This document shows positions 33,024-42,296 of a DNA stretch of 64,000 nucleotides, one piece after another. The stretch covers positions 65,992-129,991 of the forward strand of contig CALCEY010000005.1 of the NCBI GenBank assembly GCA_937900415.1, in the 5' to 3' direction. This DNA comes from an uncultured Clostridia bacterium. GTDB lineage: Bacteria; Bacillota; Clostridia; Peptostreptococcales; Anaerovoracaceae. The position numbers were made by a program, and so were the translations under genes. The first letter of the stretch is position 1; each line of letters opens with the position of its first letter. The notes under the pieces are model-generated. The model ran no database searches and was not told the DNA's origin. It saw only the letters and a list, made by a program, of their open reading frames with translations.

Positions 33024-33413
33024 ATGGGCAACTTCAGATATAAACTGGCGCAGTTCATGATTGGCAGAAACGGCTTTGACAATTTCTGCCAGGGATTGAT
33101 GAAGTTGGCTTTACTGCTCATTATTGCCGATTTGTTTATACCCGGACGAATATTTAATTTCATCGTAATTTTGATTTTCATATATGTATACTACAGGGCG
33201 TTTTCAAGAAATATACCGAAGCGCAGAGCTGAGAACGAGTGGTTTCTCACCTATATCAGCATGCCTCTCCGCTCATATCTTTCAAGGGACAGAAAGCATT
33301 ACAGATATTTCAAATGCCCCGACTGTGGCCAGGTTTTGCGGGCTCCCAAGGGAAAGGGCCGGATAAGGATCACTTGCAGCAGATGCCGCAATGTATTTGA
33401 AAAAAAGGTATAA
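33024..33413 (+). CDS. small membrane protein with C-terminal zinc ribbon
   Basis: A 129-residue protein of unknown function. Residues 20-60 contain one or two membrane helices (LMKLALLLIIADLFI and FIVILIFIYVYYRAF). The C-terminus has two CxxC knuckles (FKCPDCGQVLRAPKG and ITCSRCRNVF), a typical zinc ribbon. GGGGGAG lies six bases upstream of the ATG. Similar small proteins are common in Clostridia, and none has an assigned role that I know of. It is monocistronic, followed by a hairpin terminator. Confidence 0.75.
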   Translation: MGNFRYKLAQFMIGRNGFDNFCQGLMKLALLLIIADLFIPGRIFNFIVILIFIYVYYRAFSRNIPKRRAENEWFLTYISMPLRSYLSRDRKHYRYFKCPDCGQVLRAPKGKGRIRITCSRCRNVFEKKV

Positions 33414-33525
33414 ATAAAACCCGCATAAAGTTTCAATGCAGAGGATCTGATATACAGAGAATTAAACGCACGGAAATTGGAACAAACAATATTAAGCATT
33501 ATTACAGCACTATAAGAGCACATCA

Positions 33526-33573
33526 AAAGGACGCCTTCAAAAGAAACAAATCATTTCTCATAAGGCGTCCTTT
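33526..33573. terminator. bidirectional terminator between convergent genes
   Basis: Perfect 12-bp arms AAAGGACGCCTT and AAGGCGTCCTTT enclose a 24-base loop. Only short T runs follow on either strand, so strength is moderate. Confidence 0.6.
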
Positions 33574-33591
33574 CCGTTATCCGTCAACCAT

Positions 33592-34293
33592 CTAAAAAAG
33601 ACTCTTCAGCCACTCTCCCAGTGGGCATATCAACATCGGCATGAATATTGCCGGCGTGTAATTCATGACTTTAAGCCTTGTTATTTCAAGCATGTTGAGA
33701 GACAGCGCCAGTATCAGCAGCGACCCTGCGCAGGTCATTTCCGAAACTACAGCCGTCTCAAGAAACGGCTCTGCAAAGCGGGCAAGCAATACTATCGCTC
33801 CCTGAAAGACAAATACGAAAACTGCGGAAAACATCACTCCTATGCCGAAAGACGCAGCAAAAATCACTGAACTTATGCCGTCCAGCACAGCCTTTGTAAA
33901 AAGCATCTGATTATCGCCCGTAAGACCTGCCTGCAATGAACCTACTATAGTCATAGCTCCTACGCAAAACAGCAGGCTTGCGCTTATGAAGCCTTCGGCT
34001 ACAGTAGACTTTTCCCCTTCCTTTTTAAACCTGTTTTCCAGCTTTGCGGCAAAATGATTGAGATGTCTGTCCAAATCAAAGGCTGCTCCTATCACCGCTC
34101 CTACCGCCACAGAAATTATAATTATAAGAGTATTCTCCCCTTCAAGGCTCCCTGTAATTCCTATGTACATCACGCAAAGAGCTATCCCCTTAAGGATGAA
34201 ATCAGCCCATTCCTTCGGTATGGCTTTTTTAGCAATAAGGCCTATCCCGCTTCCCACAAGAATTGTCGCCGTATTAACTATTACTCCCGGCAT
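33592..34293 (-). CDS. DUF554 membrane protein
   Basis: A 233-residue multi-pass membrane protein of the DUF554 (YdfK/YqgA-like) family. It opens MPGVIVNTATILVGSGIGL, with the conserved N-terminal Gly-rich helix, and shows about six hydrophobic segments including AVGAVIGAAFDLDRHLN, FCVGAMTIVGSLQAGLTGD and LDGISSVIFAASFGIGV. A transport role is assumed for the family and not proven. Its start lies two bases after the stop of the small gene upstream, so the two are cotranscribed. Confidence 0.85.
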   Translation of the reverse strand: MPGVIVNTATILVGSGIGLIAKKAIPKEWADFILKGIALCVMYIGITGSLEGENTLIIIISVAVGAVIGAAFDLDRHLNHFAAKLENRFKKEGEKSTVAEGFISASLLFCVGAMTIVGSLQAGLTGDNQMLFTKAVLDGISSVIFAASFGIGVMFSAVFVFVFQGAIVLLARFAEPFLETAVVSEMTCAGSLLILALSLNMLEITRLKVMNYTPAIFMPMLICPLGEWLKSLF

Positions 34294-34295
34294 AC

Positions 34296-34598
34296 CTATT
34301 CCTTTCCTCCGAAAGTTTCGTTCAGACCATCGCTGCTTTTGCCTGCCTCATCATTAAGTCTCTCTATTTCAGCCATGTGCTCGTCTATCTCCGCACAAAA
34401 AGCCTTTAATCTTCCCGGATCTATATCGCCGCTCTCTTTAATGGAATTATACACATAATCGCCTATAGCTTCCTTTACGTCCTTAATTTTCCCCTTTTCC
34501 AGAACTATCTTCCCTTTTGCTTTTCCGTAATCAAAAGTATCACCCGCAACTTCGCCGACTTTATTTGCCATCTGCCCCAGCTTATCTATAAATGCCAT
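34296..34598 (-). CDS. small charged protein of unknown function
   Basis: This 100-residue soluble protein begins MAFIDKLGQMANKVGEVAGDTFDYGKAK and is mostly amphipathic helix, resembling the N-terminal part of small clostridial proteins that often precede a zinc ribbon; no ribbon is present here. The heptad-like charge pattern in residues 65-90 suggests a coiled coil. GGAGG precedes the ATG. It forms a two-gene operon with the DUF554 gene. I do not recognise a function. Confidence 0.6.
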   Translation of the reverse strand: MAFIDKLGQMANKVGEVAGDTFDYGKAKGKIVLEKGKIKDVKEAIGDYVYNSIKESGDIDPGRLKAFCAEIDEHMAEIERLNDEAGKSSDGLNETFGGKE

Positions 34599-34690
34599 CT
34601 GATTATCATTCCTCCTTCTAAAATTAACAATGCAATTATATCACTAATATGATAAAATGAAAACATCTTAAATGACAAGGAGGAGTAATC

Positions 34691-35716
34691 ATGCTTTTCG
34701 GACATGAAAAAGAAAATATTCTGCATCTTCCCACACCTGTCGAATATCTTCCGGCAGTTTCCCATGACCTCGGCATAGAGATGTACATTAAAAGAGACGA
34801 TTTAACGCCGCTGGCAATGGGCGGCAACAAGCTCAGAAAGCTTGAATATTTCGTAAAAGACGCCGAAGAGAGAGGCGCCACTCTTCTTCTGACCGTAGGC
34901 GGAGTCCAGACCAATCACGGCAGACTCACCTGTGCCGTCGCCAACAAATACGGGCTCAAGGGCTCTATAATATCCGTCGGAGAATATCCCGGAGAACTTT
35001 CAGCAAACCTGCTGCTTGACGGAATAATGGGCTCTGATGTCTGGATAAAAAACTATGAACCCGGGAAAAGTGAAGCCAATCTTGAGGCTGAGGCTGTAAA
35101 AAATGTCACGAGTTATTATGAAGCCCAGGGACACAAAGTTTATTTCATACCTTTGGGAGGCTCAAACGAGCTGGGAATCCTCGGATATTACGAATGTGCT
35201 CTTGAAATGGCCAAACAGGCCGAGGATATGAATTTATGCGGGGCAAGAATTATAGACGCCGTCGGCAGCATGGGCACTTACATGGGCCTTTTCGCAGCCA
35301 TATTCAACGAAAAGCTCCCTCTCAAGCTGACAGGCATCGCAATATCGCCTAAACACGATATACTTTCAATAGCCGATGACTATTATTCCCGCGTCCGTGA
35401 TTTCTTCGGATTGAAATACAAAGCCAAAAAATCCGATTTCAGCCTTACCTCCAAATATGATCGAGGGGCTTATAACAATCCTTGCAAAGAAGTACGTGAA
35501 GCCATCTATTATATGGCGGAAAAAGAAGCTATAATTTTAGACCCTTGCTATACAGGCAAAGCGTTTGCCGGACTGCTGGAAATGGTCAAAAACGGAGAAA
35601 TAGAAAAGGGAGAGAAAGTTATATTTCTCCATACCGGCGGAGTTCCCGGCATCAACACCCCTCATCACAGAATTGAAATTGAAAAGGAAAGAGAAAAATA
35701 CATACACATTTTATAA
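34691..35716 (+). CDS. D-cysteine desulfhydrase-family PLP enzyme
   Basis: A 341-residue fold-type II PLP enzyme of the DcyD/1-aminocyclopropane-1-carboxylate deaminase family. The N-terminus has LPTPVEYLPAVSHDLGIEMYIKRDD and the PLP lysine lies in MGGNKLRKLEYF. VGGVQTNHGRLTCAVA binds the carboxylate, and HTGGVPGI near the C-terminus closes the phosphate site. It would degrade D-cysteine to pyruvate, sulfide and ammonia or act on a related D-amino acid. AGGAGG lies five bases before the ATG. It is monocistronic, with a strong terminator 28 bases after the stop. Confidence 0.85.
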   Translation: MLFGHEKENILHLPTPVEYLPAVSHDLGIEMYIKRDDLTPLAMGGNKLRKLEYFVKDAEERGATLLLTVGGVQTNHGRLTCAVANKYGLKGSIISVGEYPGELSANLLLDGIMGSDVWIKNYEPGKSEANLEAEAVKNVTSYYEAQGHKVYFIPLGGSNELGILGYYECALEMAKQAEDMNLCGARIIDAVGSMGTYMGLFAAIFNEKLPLKLTGIAISPKHDILSIADDYYSRVRDFFGLKYKAKKSDFSLTSKYDRGAYNNPCKEVREAIYYMAEKEAIILDPCYTGKAFAGLLEMVKNGEIEKGEKVIFLHTGGVPGINTPHHRIEIEKEREKYIHIL

Positions 35717-35743
35717 AAAGGCGCGTGCCGCCCTTAATTGAAA

Positions 35744-35796
35744 AAGGTGCGGACTGCCCGCAAGTCAAGCGGACAGTTCGCACCTTGTATTTTTTA
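35744..35796 (+). terminator. terminator of the desulfhydrase gene
   Basis: Arms AAGGTGCGGACTG and CAGTTCGCACCTT (13 bp with one wobble pair) are followed by GTATTTTTT on the plus strand. The next gene is convergent and probably shares it. Confidence 0.85.
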
Positions 35797-35839
35797 ACAA
35801 TCGACATCAGCCCTGAAATTTTACAGTATGAAACACGAA

Positions 35840-37564
35840 TTAAGCAAGTTTTGCCGCCTCTTCCTCTTCAAGAACTCTGTAGGCGACTTTTCCCACCAAA
35901 GTCTTCGGCAGATTTTCTCTGAATTCTATGTATGCAGGCATAGAATACTTGGCGATATGTTTGCTGCAATATGCAAGAAGAATTTTTTCCGCTTCCTCAT
36001 GGGACACTTTCACATCAGGCTTCAGCATTACGAAAGCTACAACTTTCTGCATCTTGTATGGGTCCGGAACACCTATGACGCAGCTCATATGCACCAACTC
36101 GTGAGCGTCAAGTATATTCTCTATTCTGGACGGATACACGTTATAGCCGCTTGTTATTATCATTCTCTTGATCCTCTGGCGAAAATATACGAAACCCTCC
36201 TCATCCATCATCCCAAGGTCTCCCGTATGTACCCATGTAAGCCCGTCTTTGTGACGTTTCAAAGTGTTGGCAGTTTCCTCCGGATTATTGATATATTCTA
36301 TCATCACCGTAGGCCCTGCTATACATATTTCTCCCTCTTCGCCGTAAGGAACCTCTTCCTCAGTTCCGGGTACGACGATTTTATAAAAGGTATCCGGGAA
36401 AGGAAGGCCTATGCTTCCCTCCTTTTCCCTATTGACAGGCGTCAGGCAGCTGGCCGTAACACATTCAGTAGTTCCGTATCCTTCTCTGACGGGAATTGTC
36501 GCTCCGTGGCTTTTAAGAAAAGCGTCGAATCTCTTTTTAAGCTCTGTCGACAGCGAATCCCCGCCGCTGAAAACGCCCTTGAGACAAGATAAATCCACTC
36601 TGTCAAGGCTCTTTATTCGCAAAAGAGCTTCGTACAGTGTAGGTACGCCGGCGATAAAGTTCGGCTTATGCTTTCTGAGAAGCTTTGCATAGCTTTCAGG
36701 ATTGAATCTTGGAATAAGCAGCACTCTTCCGCCATGAGAAAGGATTGTATGTATACATACGCCAAGGCCAAAACCATGAAAAATCGGCATTACAGCCAGC
36801 ATTTTATCTCCCGGCTTATACATCGGATTAGTCGCTATTACCTGCTGTGAAAGAGCATTGAAGTTCAGATTAGAAAGAAGTATTCCCTTCATCGTACCTG
36901 TAGTGCCCCCGCTGTAGAGTATAACGGCAGGTTCCTCGGCCTTTCCCTCATGATGAAAAGAGCCGTGATATTTTCTGCTGTCGAACAGAAATTTTTCCCA
37001 CCATATAATTTCAGCGTTAGTAGGAACTTTCTTTATCTTGCGCCCTTCGACGAGATAATAGCCCCTTCTCTTTACCGGGCTCAGAACATCCTTAACACTG
37101 GTGAGTATCAGGTTCCTCAACGATACATTAGGTCTTATATGCTCAAATTTTTCATAAAACTGATCCAATGTCAGACAGACTACGCTTCCGGATTCTTTCA
37201 GACAAAACTCTATTTCTTTCTCGCTGGAAAGCGGGTGAATCATGTTGGCTATGGCTCCTACCTTATTTATAGCATAAAACATGACCACCGCCTGCGGAGC
37301 ATTCGGCATACATATCGTAACGCTTTCACCAGGTTTTACGCCTATGGCGGCAAGCGCTCTGGCGCATCTGTCCACTTTTGAAATAAAATCCTTATATTTT
37401 GTCTTTCCGCCCATAAAATCATATGCGATTAAATCAGGATAATTTTCAGAGACTTCAGCAATCTTATCGTACATGGTTCCCTGAAAATAATCGAGATGGG
37501 CAGGCACCGAGCCCAGACTTTTTATCCACGGTGCTCTTACGTTCATGTTATTTTTGATGTTCAT
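35840..37564 (-). CDS. AMP-forming acyl-CoA synthetase
   Basis: A 574-residue enzyme of the ANL superfamily that activates a carboxylic acid, probably a fatty acid, with ATP and CoA. Motifs are the phosphate loop LYSGGTTGTMKG, the YGTTE motif, TWVHTGDLG and the hinge region FRQRIKRMIITSGYNVYPS. The last catalytic lysine lies in LPKTLVGKVAYR. It overlaps the preceding E2-like gene by 17 bases, so both are translated together. The pairing suggests that an acyl-CoA produced here is used by the acyltransferase; chain length is unknown. Confidence 0.88.
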   Translation of the reverse strand: MNIKNNMNVRAPWIKSLGSVPAHLDYFQGTMYDKIAEVSENYPDLIAYDFMGGKTKYKDFISKVDRCARALAAIGVKPGESVTICMPNAPQAVVMFYAINKVGAIANMIHPLSSEKEIEFCLKESGSVVCLTLDQFYEKFEHIRPNVSLRNLILTSVKDVLSPVKRRGYYLVEGRKIKKVPTNAEIIWWEKFLFDSRKYHGSFHHEGKAEEPAVILYSGGTTGTMKGILLSNLNFNALSQQVIATNPMYKPGDKMLAVMPIFHGFGLGVCIHTILSHGGRVLLIPRFNPESYAKLLRKHKPNFIAGVPTLYEALLRIKSLDRVDLSCLKGVFSGGDSLSTELKKRFDAFLKSHGATIPVREGYGTTECVTASCLTPVNREKEGSIGLPFPDTFYKIVVPGTEEEVPYGEEGEICIAGPTVMIEYINNPEETANTLKRHKDGLTWVHTGDLGMMDEEGFVYFRQRIKRMIITSGYNVYPSRIENILDAHELVHMSCVIGVPDPYKMQKVVAFVMLKPDVKVSHEEAEKILLAYCSKHIAKYSMPAYIEFRENLPKTLVGKVAYRVLEEEEAAKLA

Positions 37565-38441
37565 AATCTACTTCCTCTCTTGCCGGAAGCTCGAGGAGCT
37601 CCGGATTCTGCAACAAATATTTTATCAACTTTACGGTCTTGGAATAATAATATCCGTCGGCGATTCTCTCATCCAAAGTAAGTCCTATATCAAGAGTCTC
37701 CTTTAACTCCGTTCTGTCCTCTTGGGCATTATACACAGGCGTTAGTTTTTTTTCTCCTATGACGACAAATATAGAATTGGTTCCCCAGTTGCAGAGATGA
37801 TGATATCCTGATTTGAGCCCTATCGAACCAAGGTTGCTTATAAAGCATGTGGCGTGGTTCGGATCGGTTTTAATTAGAAATTCCGGCACTTTGCCGTAAA
37901 AATCCAGCTTATGTAATATCCATACCACAAAGCGCAGCATAAATCTCGGCATTTTTGTAAGGGTATCCATACCGGCCGTAGAATTATCCAGTTTATCGCT
38001 TCTGCACTGATTTATTTCTGCATATACCTTTTCCCTAACCGTTTCGATAGTAGCATCCTCATCAAATTTAACAAAAGCAAGCGCTTCTTTTCCTTCGTCG
38101 GCAAATCTCTTTTTCACGACGAACGCTAACGTCAAATCATTCCTCTGATAAGTACGATATCCCTTTATAAATCTGTTCATCTTAGGCCTCAACGTTATCG
38201 TCTTGACGATGGCCGCTAAAATTACATGAAACAGCTTATAAGGATCTTCGCTTATATCAGAATTTTTCTTCTCCAGGTAACGGTTTATATTCTCAAGATA
38301 TATTCTCTCGCTTATATAGGCTTCATTGTCAGCTCTGTCGGGATACAGATAAGGAGTAAAGGCGTGCATAGGGTCTATATCCTTCAGCCATACGCCGTCT
38401 TTTCTGTCCCCCATCTTCTTTTTTCTCTTTTTATCTTCCAT
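37548..38441 (-). CDS. stand-alone E2-like (chloramphenicol acetyltransferase-fold) acyltransferase
   Basis: A 297-residue protein with the catalytic fold of 2-oxo acid dehydrogenase E2 subunits and chloramphenicol acetyltransferases, without a lipoyl domain. The segment PNHATCFISNLGSIGLKSGYHHL and the C-terminal LTLDERIADGYYYSKTVKLIKYLLQNPELL resemble the E2 active site, but the usual HxxxDG histidine is replaced: the local sequence is DERIADG. I choose the ATG at 38441 (MEDKKRKKK), downstream of GGAG; the frame extends nine codons further. It is coupled to the acyl-CoA synthetase. The acceptor is unknown and activity is uncertain because of the changed motif. Confidence 0.65.
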   Translation of the reverse strand: MEDKKRKKKMGDRKDGVWLKDIDPMHAFTPYLYPDRADNEAYISERIYLENINRYLEKKNSDISEDPYKLFHVILAAIVKTITLRPKMNRFIKGYRTYQRNDLTLAFVVKKRFADEGKEALAFVKFDEDATIETVREKVYAEINQCRSDKLDNSTAGMDTLTKMPRFMLRFVVWILHKLDFYGKVPEFLIKTDPNHATCFISNLGSIGLKSGYHHLCNWGTNSIFVVIGEKKLTPVYNAQEDRTELKETLDIGLTLDERIADGYYYSKTVKLIKYLLQNPELLELPAREEVDYEHQK

Positions 38442-38598
38442 TTCATTTTTCTCCTGACGATAAAACAAAGTACGCGCTTAGCATACTTTGTTATATTATC
38501 ATAAATTTTTAATAATTCCCAGCCTTTTCATAAAATGTAAGGATTTGTTAAGATAAAGCTTAGCGGTTTCTAATCATCTCCAATCATCTTTGCCGCTT

Positions 38599-39639
38599 TT
38601 AATCAGCTTTATACGTTTTCCAGTATTTACTGTACAAATCGTCTCCATCTGCGCCGAGATTGCGTAAAGTCTCGCAATTGGCCAGCTCTTCCTCCGAAGG
38701 ATTGAGCACCGGTTCATCTACCAGATCGGCGATTTCCTTGTTTGGAATAGCATAAGTGAGATATTCAAAATTCTTTTCCGCCGTATCTCCGTCCAGCATA
38801 AAATCTATCCATGCTTCAGCTGCTTCCACGTTCTTCGCAGTCTTTGGAACGGCCCAGCAATCGGTCCAGACTTCAGTGCCTTCTTTAGGAATCACAAACT
38901 CTAAATTCTCATTGTACTCTTTTGAATAAATGATTTCTCCTGAGGTTATGACGGCCATAGCCGCCGAGTCGCCTATCATGATTTCTCTGGCGTTATCATT
39001 GGCAAAGCTGTACACCAGTTCCTTCTGCTCCATGAGAAGGTCAGTCATGGCTTTGATTTCATCCTCGTCAGTAGTATTTATAGAATATCCCAGCATTTTA
39101 GCAGCTATAACATAGCACTCACGCATAGAATTAGGCATAACTATTTTGTCTGAGTACTTTTCATTCCAGAGAATATTCCACGAATCTACAGGATCGTCTA
39201 CCATGCTCTTGTTGTACATTATTCCGTAAGTTCCCCATGTATGGGGGGCTGAATATTTCATGCCAGGATCAAACTCTTCCATAAAGGGCTTTATATTGTC
39301 CGCAATATTCTTCGAGTTAGGTATATTGTCAAAATTTATCTTTGAAAGCAAATCTTCGCTTCTCAGCCTTTCTATCATATAATCGGAGGCGCATATCACA
39401 TCGTAATCCGCCGAATTATTCTTTATTACGGGATACATTTCTTCATTGGTATCGAACAGATCCACAACCACCTTATATCCTGTTTTTTCCTCAAATTCAT
39501 ACTGAAGCTCAGGATCAAAATAATCGCCGAAGCAATAAACGTAAAGAGTTTTATCTGCTTCTGCCTCCTTCTTTCCGCAGCCGGCAAGCATTGTTAAACA
39601 CATTACAGCAATTAACGCCGTCGTCAAAATTTTTTTCAT
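38599..39639 (-). CDS. potD: spermidine/putrescine-binding lipoprotein
   Basis: This 346-residue periplasmic-type receptor is lipid-anchored: signal peptide with lipobox LAGC, Cys21 as the acylation site. The mature protein opens TLYVYCFGDYFDPELQYEFEEKTGYKV and contains DVICASDYMIERL, GTYGIMYNKSMV and EVWTDCWAVPKTAKN, the PotD polyamine-binding layout. Its start overlaps potC by four bases. It is the last gene of the regulator-potABCD operon. Confidence 0.92.
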   Translation of the reverse strand: MKKILTTALIAVMCLTMLAGCGKKEAEADKTLYVYCFGDYFDPELQYEFEEKTGYKVVVDLFDTNEEMYPVIKNNSADYDVICASDYMIERLRSEDLLSKINFDNIPNSKNIADNIKPFMEEFDPGMKYSAPHTWGTYGIMYNKSMVDDPVDSWNILWNEKYSDKIVMPNSMRECYVIAAKMLGYSINTTDEDEIKAMTDLLMEQKELVYSFANDNAREIMIGDSAAMAVITSGEIIYSKEYNENLEFVIPKEGTEVWTDCWAVPKTAKNVEAAEAWIDFMLDGDTAEKNFEYLTYAIPNKEIADLVDEPVLNPSEEELANCETLRNLGADGDDLYSKYWKTYKAD

Positions 39640-40418
39640 AAATCTTTCCTTTCCTCCTTTTTGTTGCTGAGCACATTGACGATAACCAATATAACAAATA
39701 CAGCCACAAATATCAGTGTAGATAAAGCATAGAGCGTAGGTCTTATCCCAACTCTTACCTGACTGTATATCAGCGTCGAAAGCGTATTTATTCCTGCTCC
39801 CCTTGTAAAATGAGTTATTACAAAGTCATCAACAGACATTGTAAAAGACAGCAGGAAGCCTGAAACGATTCCCGGCATTATATCCGGAAGAACAACCTTA
39901 AAAAACGCATACACCGGAGAAGCTCCCAAATCCAATGCTGCTTCGTATGTATGATTTTCCAGCTGCTTAAACTTAGGCATCACGGAAAGTATAACATACG
40001 GTATGCAGAAAGTTATATGCGCAAACAGCACGGTTCCGTAATTAAGCGAAATTCCAAACAGAAGGAATGAAAGCATAAGAGAAATACCAGTCACTATGTC
40101 TGCATTGAGCAGCGGTATATTATTTATCCCCATCAGCAAGGTCCTGTATTTCTCCTTCATAGCGCTTATACCTATACAGGCCGCAACGCCGACTACTGTG
40201 GATATCACCGCGGCCCAGAACGCTATGGTGACGGTATTGCCGAGGGCTTCCATAATCTGCCTGCTGGAAAACATTTCTTCATACCATTCCAGCGAAAATC
40301 CGACCCACGCATTCATGGTCTTTCCGCCGTTGAAAGACAGAACCATCAGGGTAAATATAGGCAAGTATAAAAATAACATTATGAGGATGAGATATATACT
40401 TTTGAAAGCTTTTTTCAC
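39636..40418 (-). CDS. potC: spermidine/putrescine ABC transporter permease PotC
   Basis: A 260-residue inner-membrane permease with about six helices. The EAA loop that contacts PotA reads YEAALDLGASPVYAFFKVVLPDIMPGIVSG, and the N-terminus YLILIMLFLYLPIFTLMVLSFNGGKT is typical of PotC. It overlaps potB and potD by four bases each. With PotA, PotB and PotD it imports polyamines. Confidence 0.92.
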   Translation of the reverse strand: MKKAFKSIYLILIMLFLYLPIFTLMVLSFNGGKTMNAWVGFSLEWYEEMFSSRQIMEALGNTVTIAFWAAVISTVVGVAACIGISAMKEKYRTLLMGINNIPLLNADIVTGISLMLSFLLFGISLNYGTVLFAHITFCIPYVILSVMPKFKQLENHTYEAALDLGASPVYAFFKVVLPDIMPGIVSGFLLSFTMSVDDFVITHFTRGAGINTLSTLIYSQVRVGIRPTLYALSTLIFVAVFVILVIVNVLSNKKEERKDL

Positions 40419-41227
40419 AGCACATTGCCCTCCCCGTTCTTATCAAATTTTTCTATCAGAGCCATGCTTATGACGATGAATATCATCATCACCAGCGACA
40501 GACCTGCTCCCAAATTCCAGTTAGAGCTGGTGGTAAACTCCTGCTCTATTATATTTCCTATGAGATTTACTTTTCCGCCGCCCAGCATATTGGAAACTGC
40601 AAAGGTAGTCAGTGAAGGCACGAATACCATGGTAATGCCGCTCACGATACCCGGCAGGGAAAGAGGCGCAATCACCCTCGTAAGAACTTGAATTCTGCCG
40701 GCGCCTAAATCATAAGCCGCTTCTATCACGTTTTTATCTATCTTTATTAAAGCGTTATAAATCGGCAATATCATAAAGGGCAGGTAGTCGTAAACCATAC
40801 CTAAAACCACAGCCGCAGGAGTATTTATTATATCCAGTCTTGGCAAGCCAATAAATACAAGAAGCTGGTTAATTATACCGTTTTTTTCAAGAAGAACCTG
40901 CCATGCCATGGTGCGAAGAAGAAAATTCATCCACATAGGCAGTATAAACACGAACACCATAAAGCCTTTCTTGCCCAGCCTGCTGTCTTTAAGTACAAGA
41001 CCTAAAGGAAAAGCTATTATGAGGCATATTACCGTACTTATCAATGCCAGTCCCAGAGCAAGAAAAAGAGCTTCTCTATGTTCAGGCGTTGCGATAGCCA
41101 GTACGTTATCAAGTGTAAAGCTGCCGCTTCTGTCTGTTATTCCGTAAAAAGCAATGACTCCGAGGGGAATCATTGTTCCGCACAGGATGAACAGCAGAAA
41201 AGGGCCGCTGAAAATCTTTTTACTCAT
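40415..41227 (-). CDS. potB: spermidine/putrescine ABC transporter permease PotB
   Basis: A permease of about 270 residues. The EAA loop is VIEAAYDLGAGRIQVLTRVIAPLSLPGI. I favour the start MSKKIFSGPFLLF at 41227, whose ATG overlaps the potA stop codon and lies 12 bases after GAGGAGG; the frame also opens seven codons earlier at 41248, but the ribosome binding site would then fall inside the gene. FVPSLTTFAVSNMLGGGKVNLIGN is the conserved C-terminal part. Confidence 0.88.
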   Translation of the reverse strand: MSKKIFSGPFLLFILCGTMIPLGVIAFYGITDRSGSFTLDNVLAIATPEHREALFLALGLALISTVICLIIAFPLGLVLKDSRLGKKGFMVFVFILPMWMNFLLRTMAWQVLLEKNGIINQLLVFIGLPRLDIINTPAAVVLGMVYDYLPFMILPIYNALIKIDKNVIEAAYDLGAGRIQVLTRVIAPLSLPGIVSGITMVFVPSLTTFAVSNMLGGGKVNLIGNIIEQEFTTSSNWNLGAGLSLVMMIFIVISMALIEKFDKNGEGNVL

Positions 41228-42287
41228 CCAGTACCATTGCCTCCTCATCCTCTGACTGAGGTTTGTTCATTATCTGAATATTCTCAGGGGTAACGCTTAT
41301 AGATACCGAGCTGCCTACCGGATAGCTCCTGGTATTCTGCGCCAGCCACTCGAAGCCTCCGGCTTCTATGCACATCTCGTAGTGAACTCCTATGAACACA
41401 TTCGAGGTTACCACGCCGTCGAGAATGCCTTCCCCCGGCTTTCCTATTATTATATCCTCCGGCCTTATAACCACGTCTACAGGCTTTTTCCTGCCGAAGC
41501 CCTCGTCTATACAGTCAAAAATGCAGCCGCATATCTTAACCACTCTGTCTTCCATCATTATTCCATCTATAATGTTGCTGTCCCCGATAAAGTCGGCTAC
41601 AAAGGCATTTTCAGGCTCATTGTAAATTTCCTCCGGAGTTCCCATCTGCTGTATATATCCTTGATTCATTACTACAACTTTGTCAGACATCGTCAGCGCC
41701 TCCTCCTGATCGTGCGTAACATAGAGGAATGTTATTCCAAGCTCATTCTTCAGTCTTATGAGCTCATACTGCATCTCCTGTCTCAGTTTGAGATCCAAGG
41801 CGCCAAGCGGCTCGTCCAGCAGTAAAACTCTCGGTTCGTTCACTATGGCTCTCGCTATGGCGATACGCTGCTGCTGTCCGCCTGAAAGAGAATCTACGGA
41901 ACGTTTTTCATAGCCGCTCAGGTTTACCAGCTTTAAGGCGTATTTTACTTTGTCTTTTATATATTCTTTACTCTTTCCGCTTATTTTAAGGCCGAAAGCA
42001 ATGTTCTCGGCTATGGACATATGAGGAAAAAGAGCATATTTCTGAAACACCGTGTTTATCTGTCTTTTATTCGGTTCCAGCTTTGTAATGTCCTGTCCCT
42101 GAAACATTACTCTTCCGGTATCCGGAGTTTCAAAGCCTCCCAGTATTCTCAAAGTCGTAGTCTTACCGCAGCCTGAAGGACCGAGGAGCGTTATAAATTC
42201 GTTCTCTTTTATTTTAAGATTAAATTCGTCCAGTACAAGTTCCCCGTCAAAAGACTTGGAAATATCTATGAGTTCTATTAAGGCCAT
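41220..42287 (-). CDS. potA: spermidine/putrescine ABC transporter ATPase PotA
   Basis: The 355-residue ATPase of the polyamine importer. Walker A is LLGPSGCGKTTTLR, the signature LSGGQQQRIAIARAIV and Walker B VLLLDEPLGALD; the H-loop is LYVTHDQEEAL. The C-terminal TOBE-like domain (about 270-345) includes DVVIRPEDI. It starts nine bases after the regulator stop codon, within one operon. Confidence 0.93.
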   Translation of the reverse strand: MALIELIDISKSFDGELVLDEFNLKIKENEFITLLGPSGCGKTTTLRILGGFETPDTGRVMFQGQDITKLEPNKRQINTVFQKYALFPHMSIAENIAFGLKISGKSKEYIKDKVKYALKLVNLSGYEKRSVDSLSGGQQQRIAIARAIVNEPRVLLLDEPLGALDLKLRQEMQYELIRLKNELGITFLYVTHDQEEALTMSDKVVVMNQGYIQQMGTPEEIYNEPENAFVADFIGDSNIIDGIMMEDRVVKICGCIFDCIDEGFGRKKPVDVVIRPEDIIIGKPGEGILDGVVTSNVFIGVHYEMCIEAGGFEWLAQNTRSYPVGSSVSISVTPENIQIMNKPQSEDEEAMVLDE

Positions 42288-42296
42288 TTTTTCGTC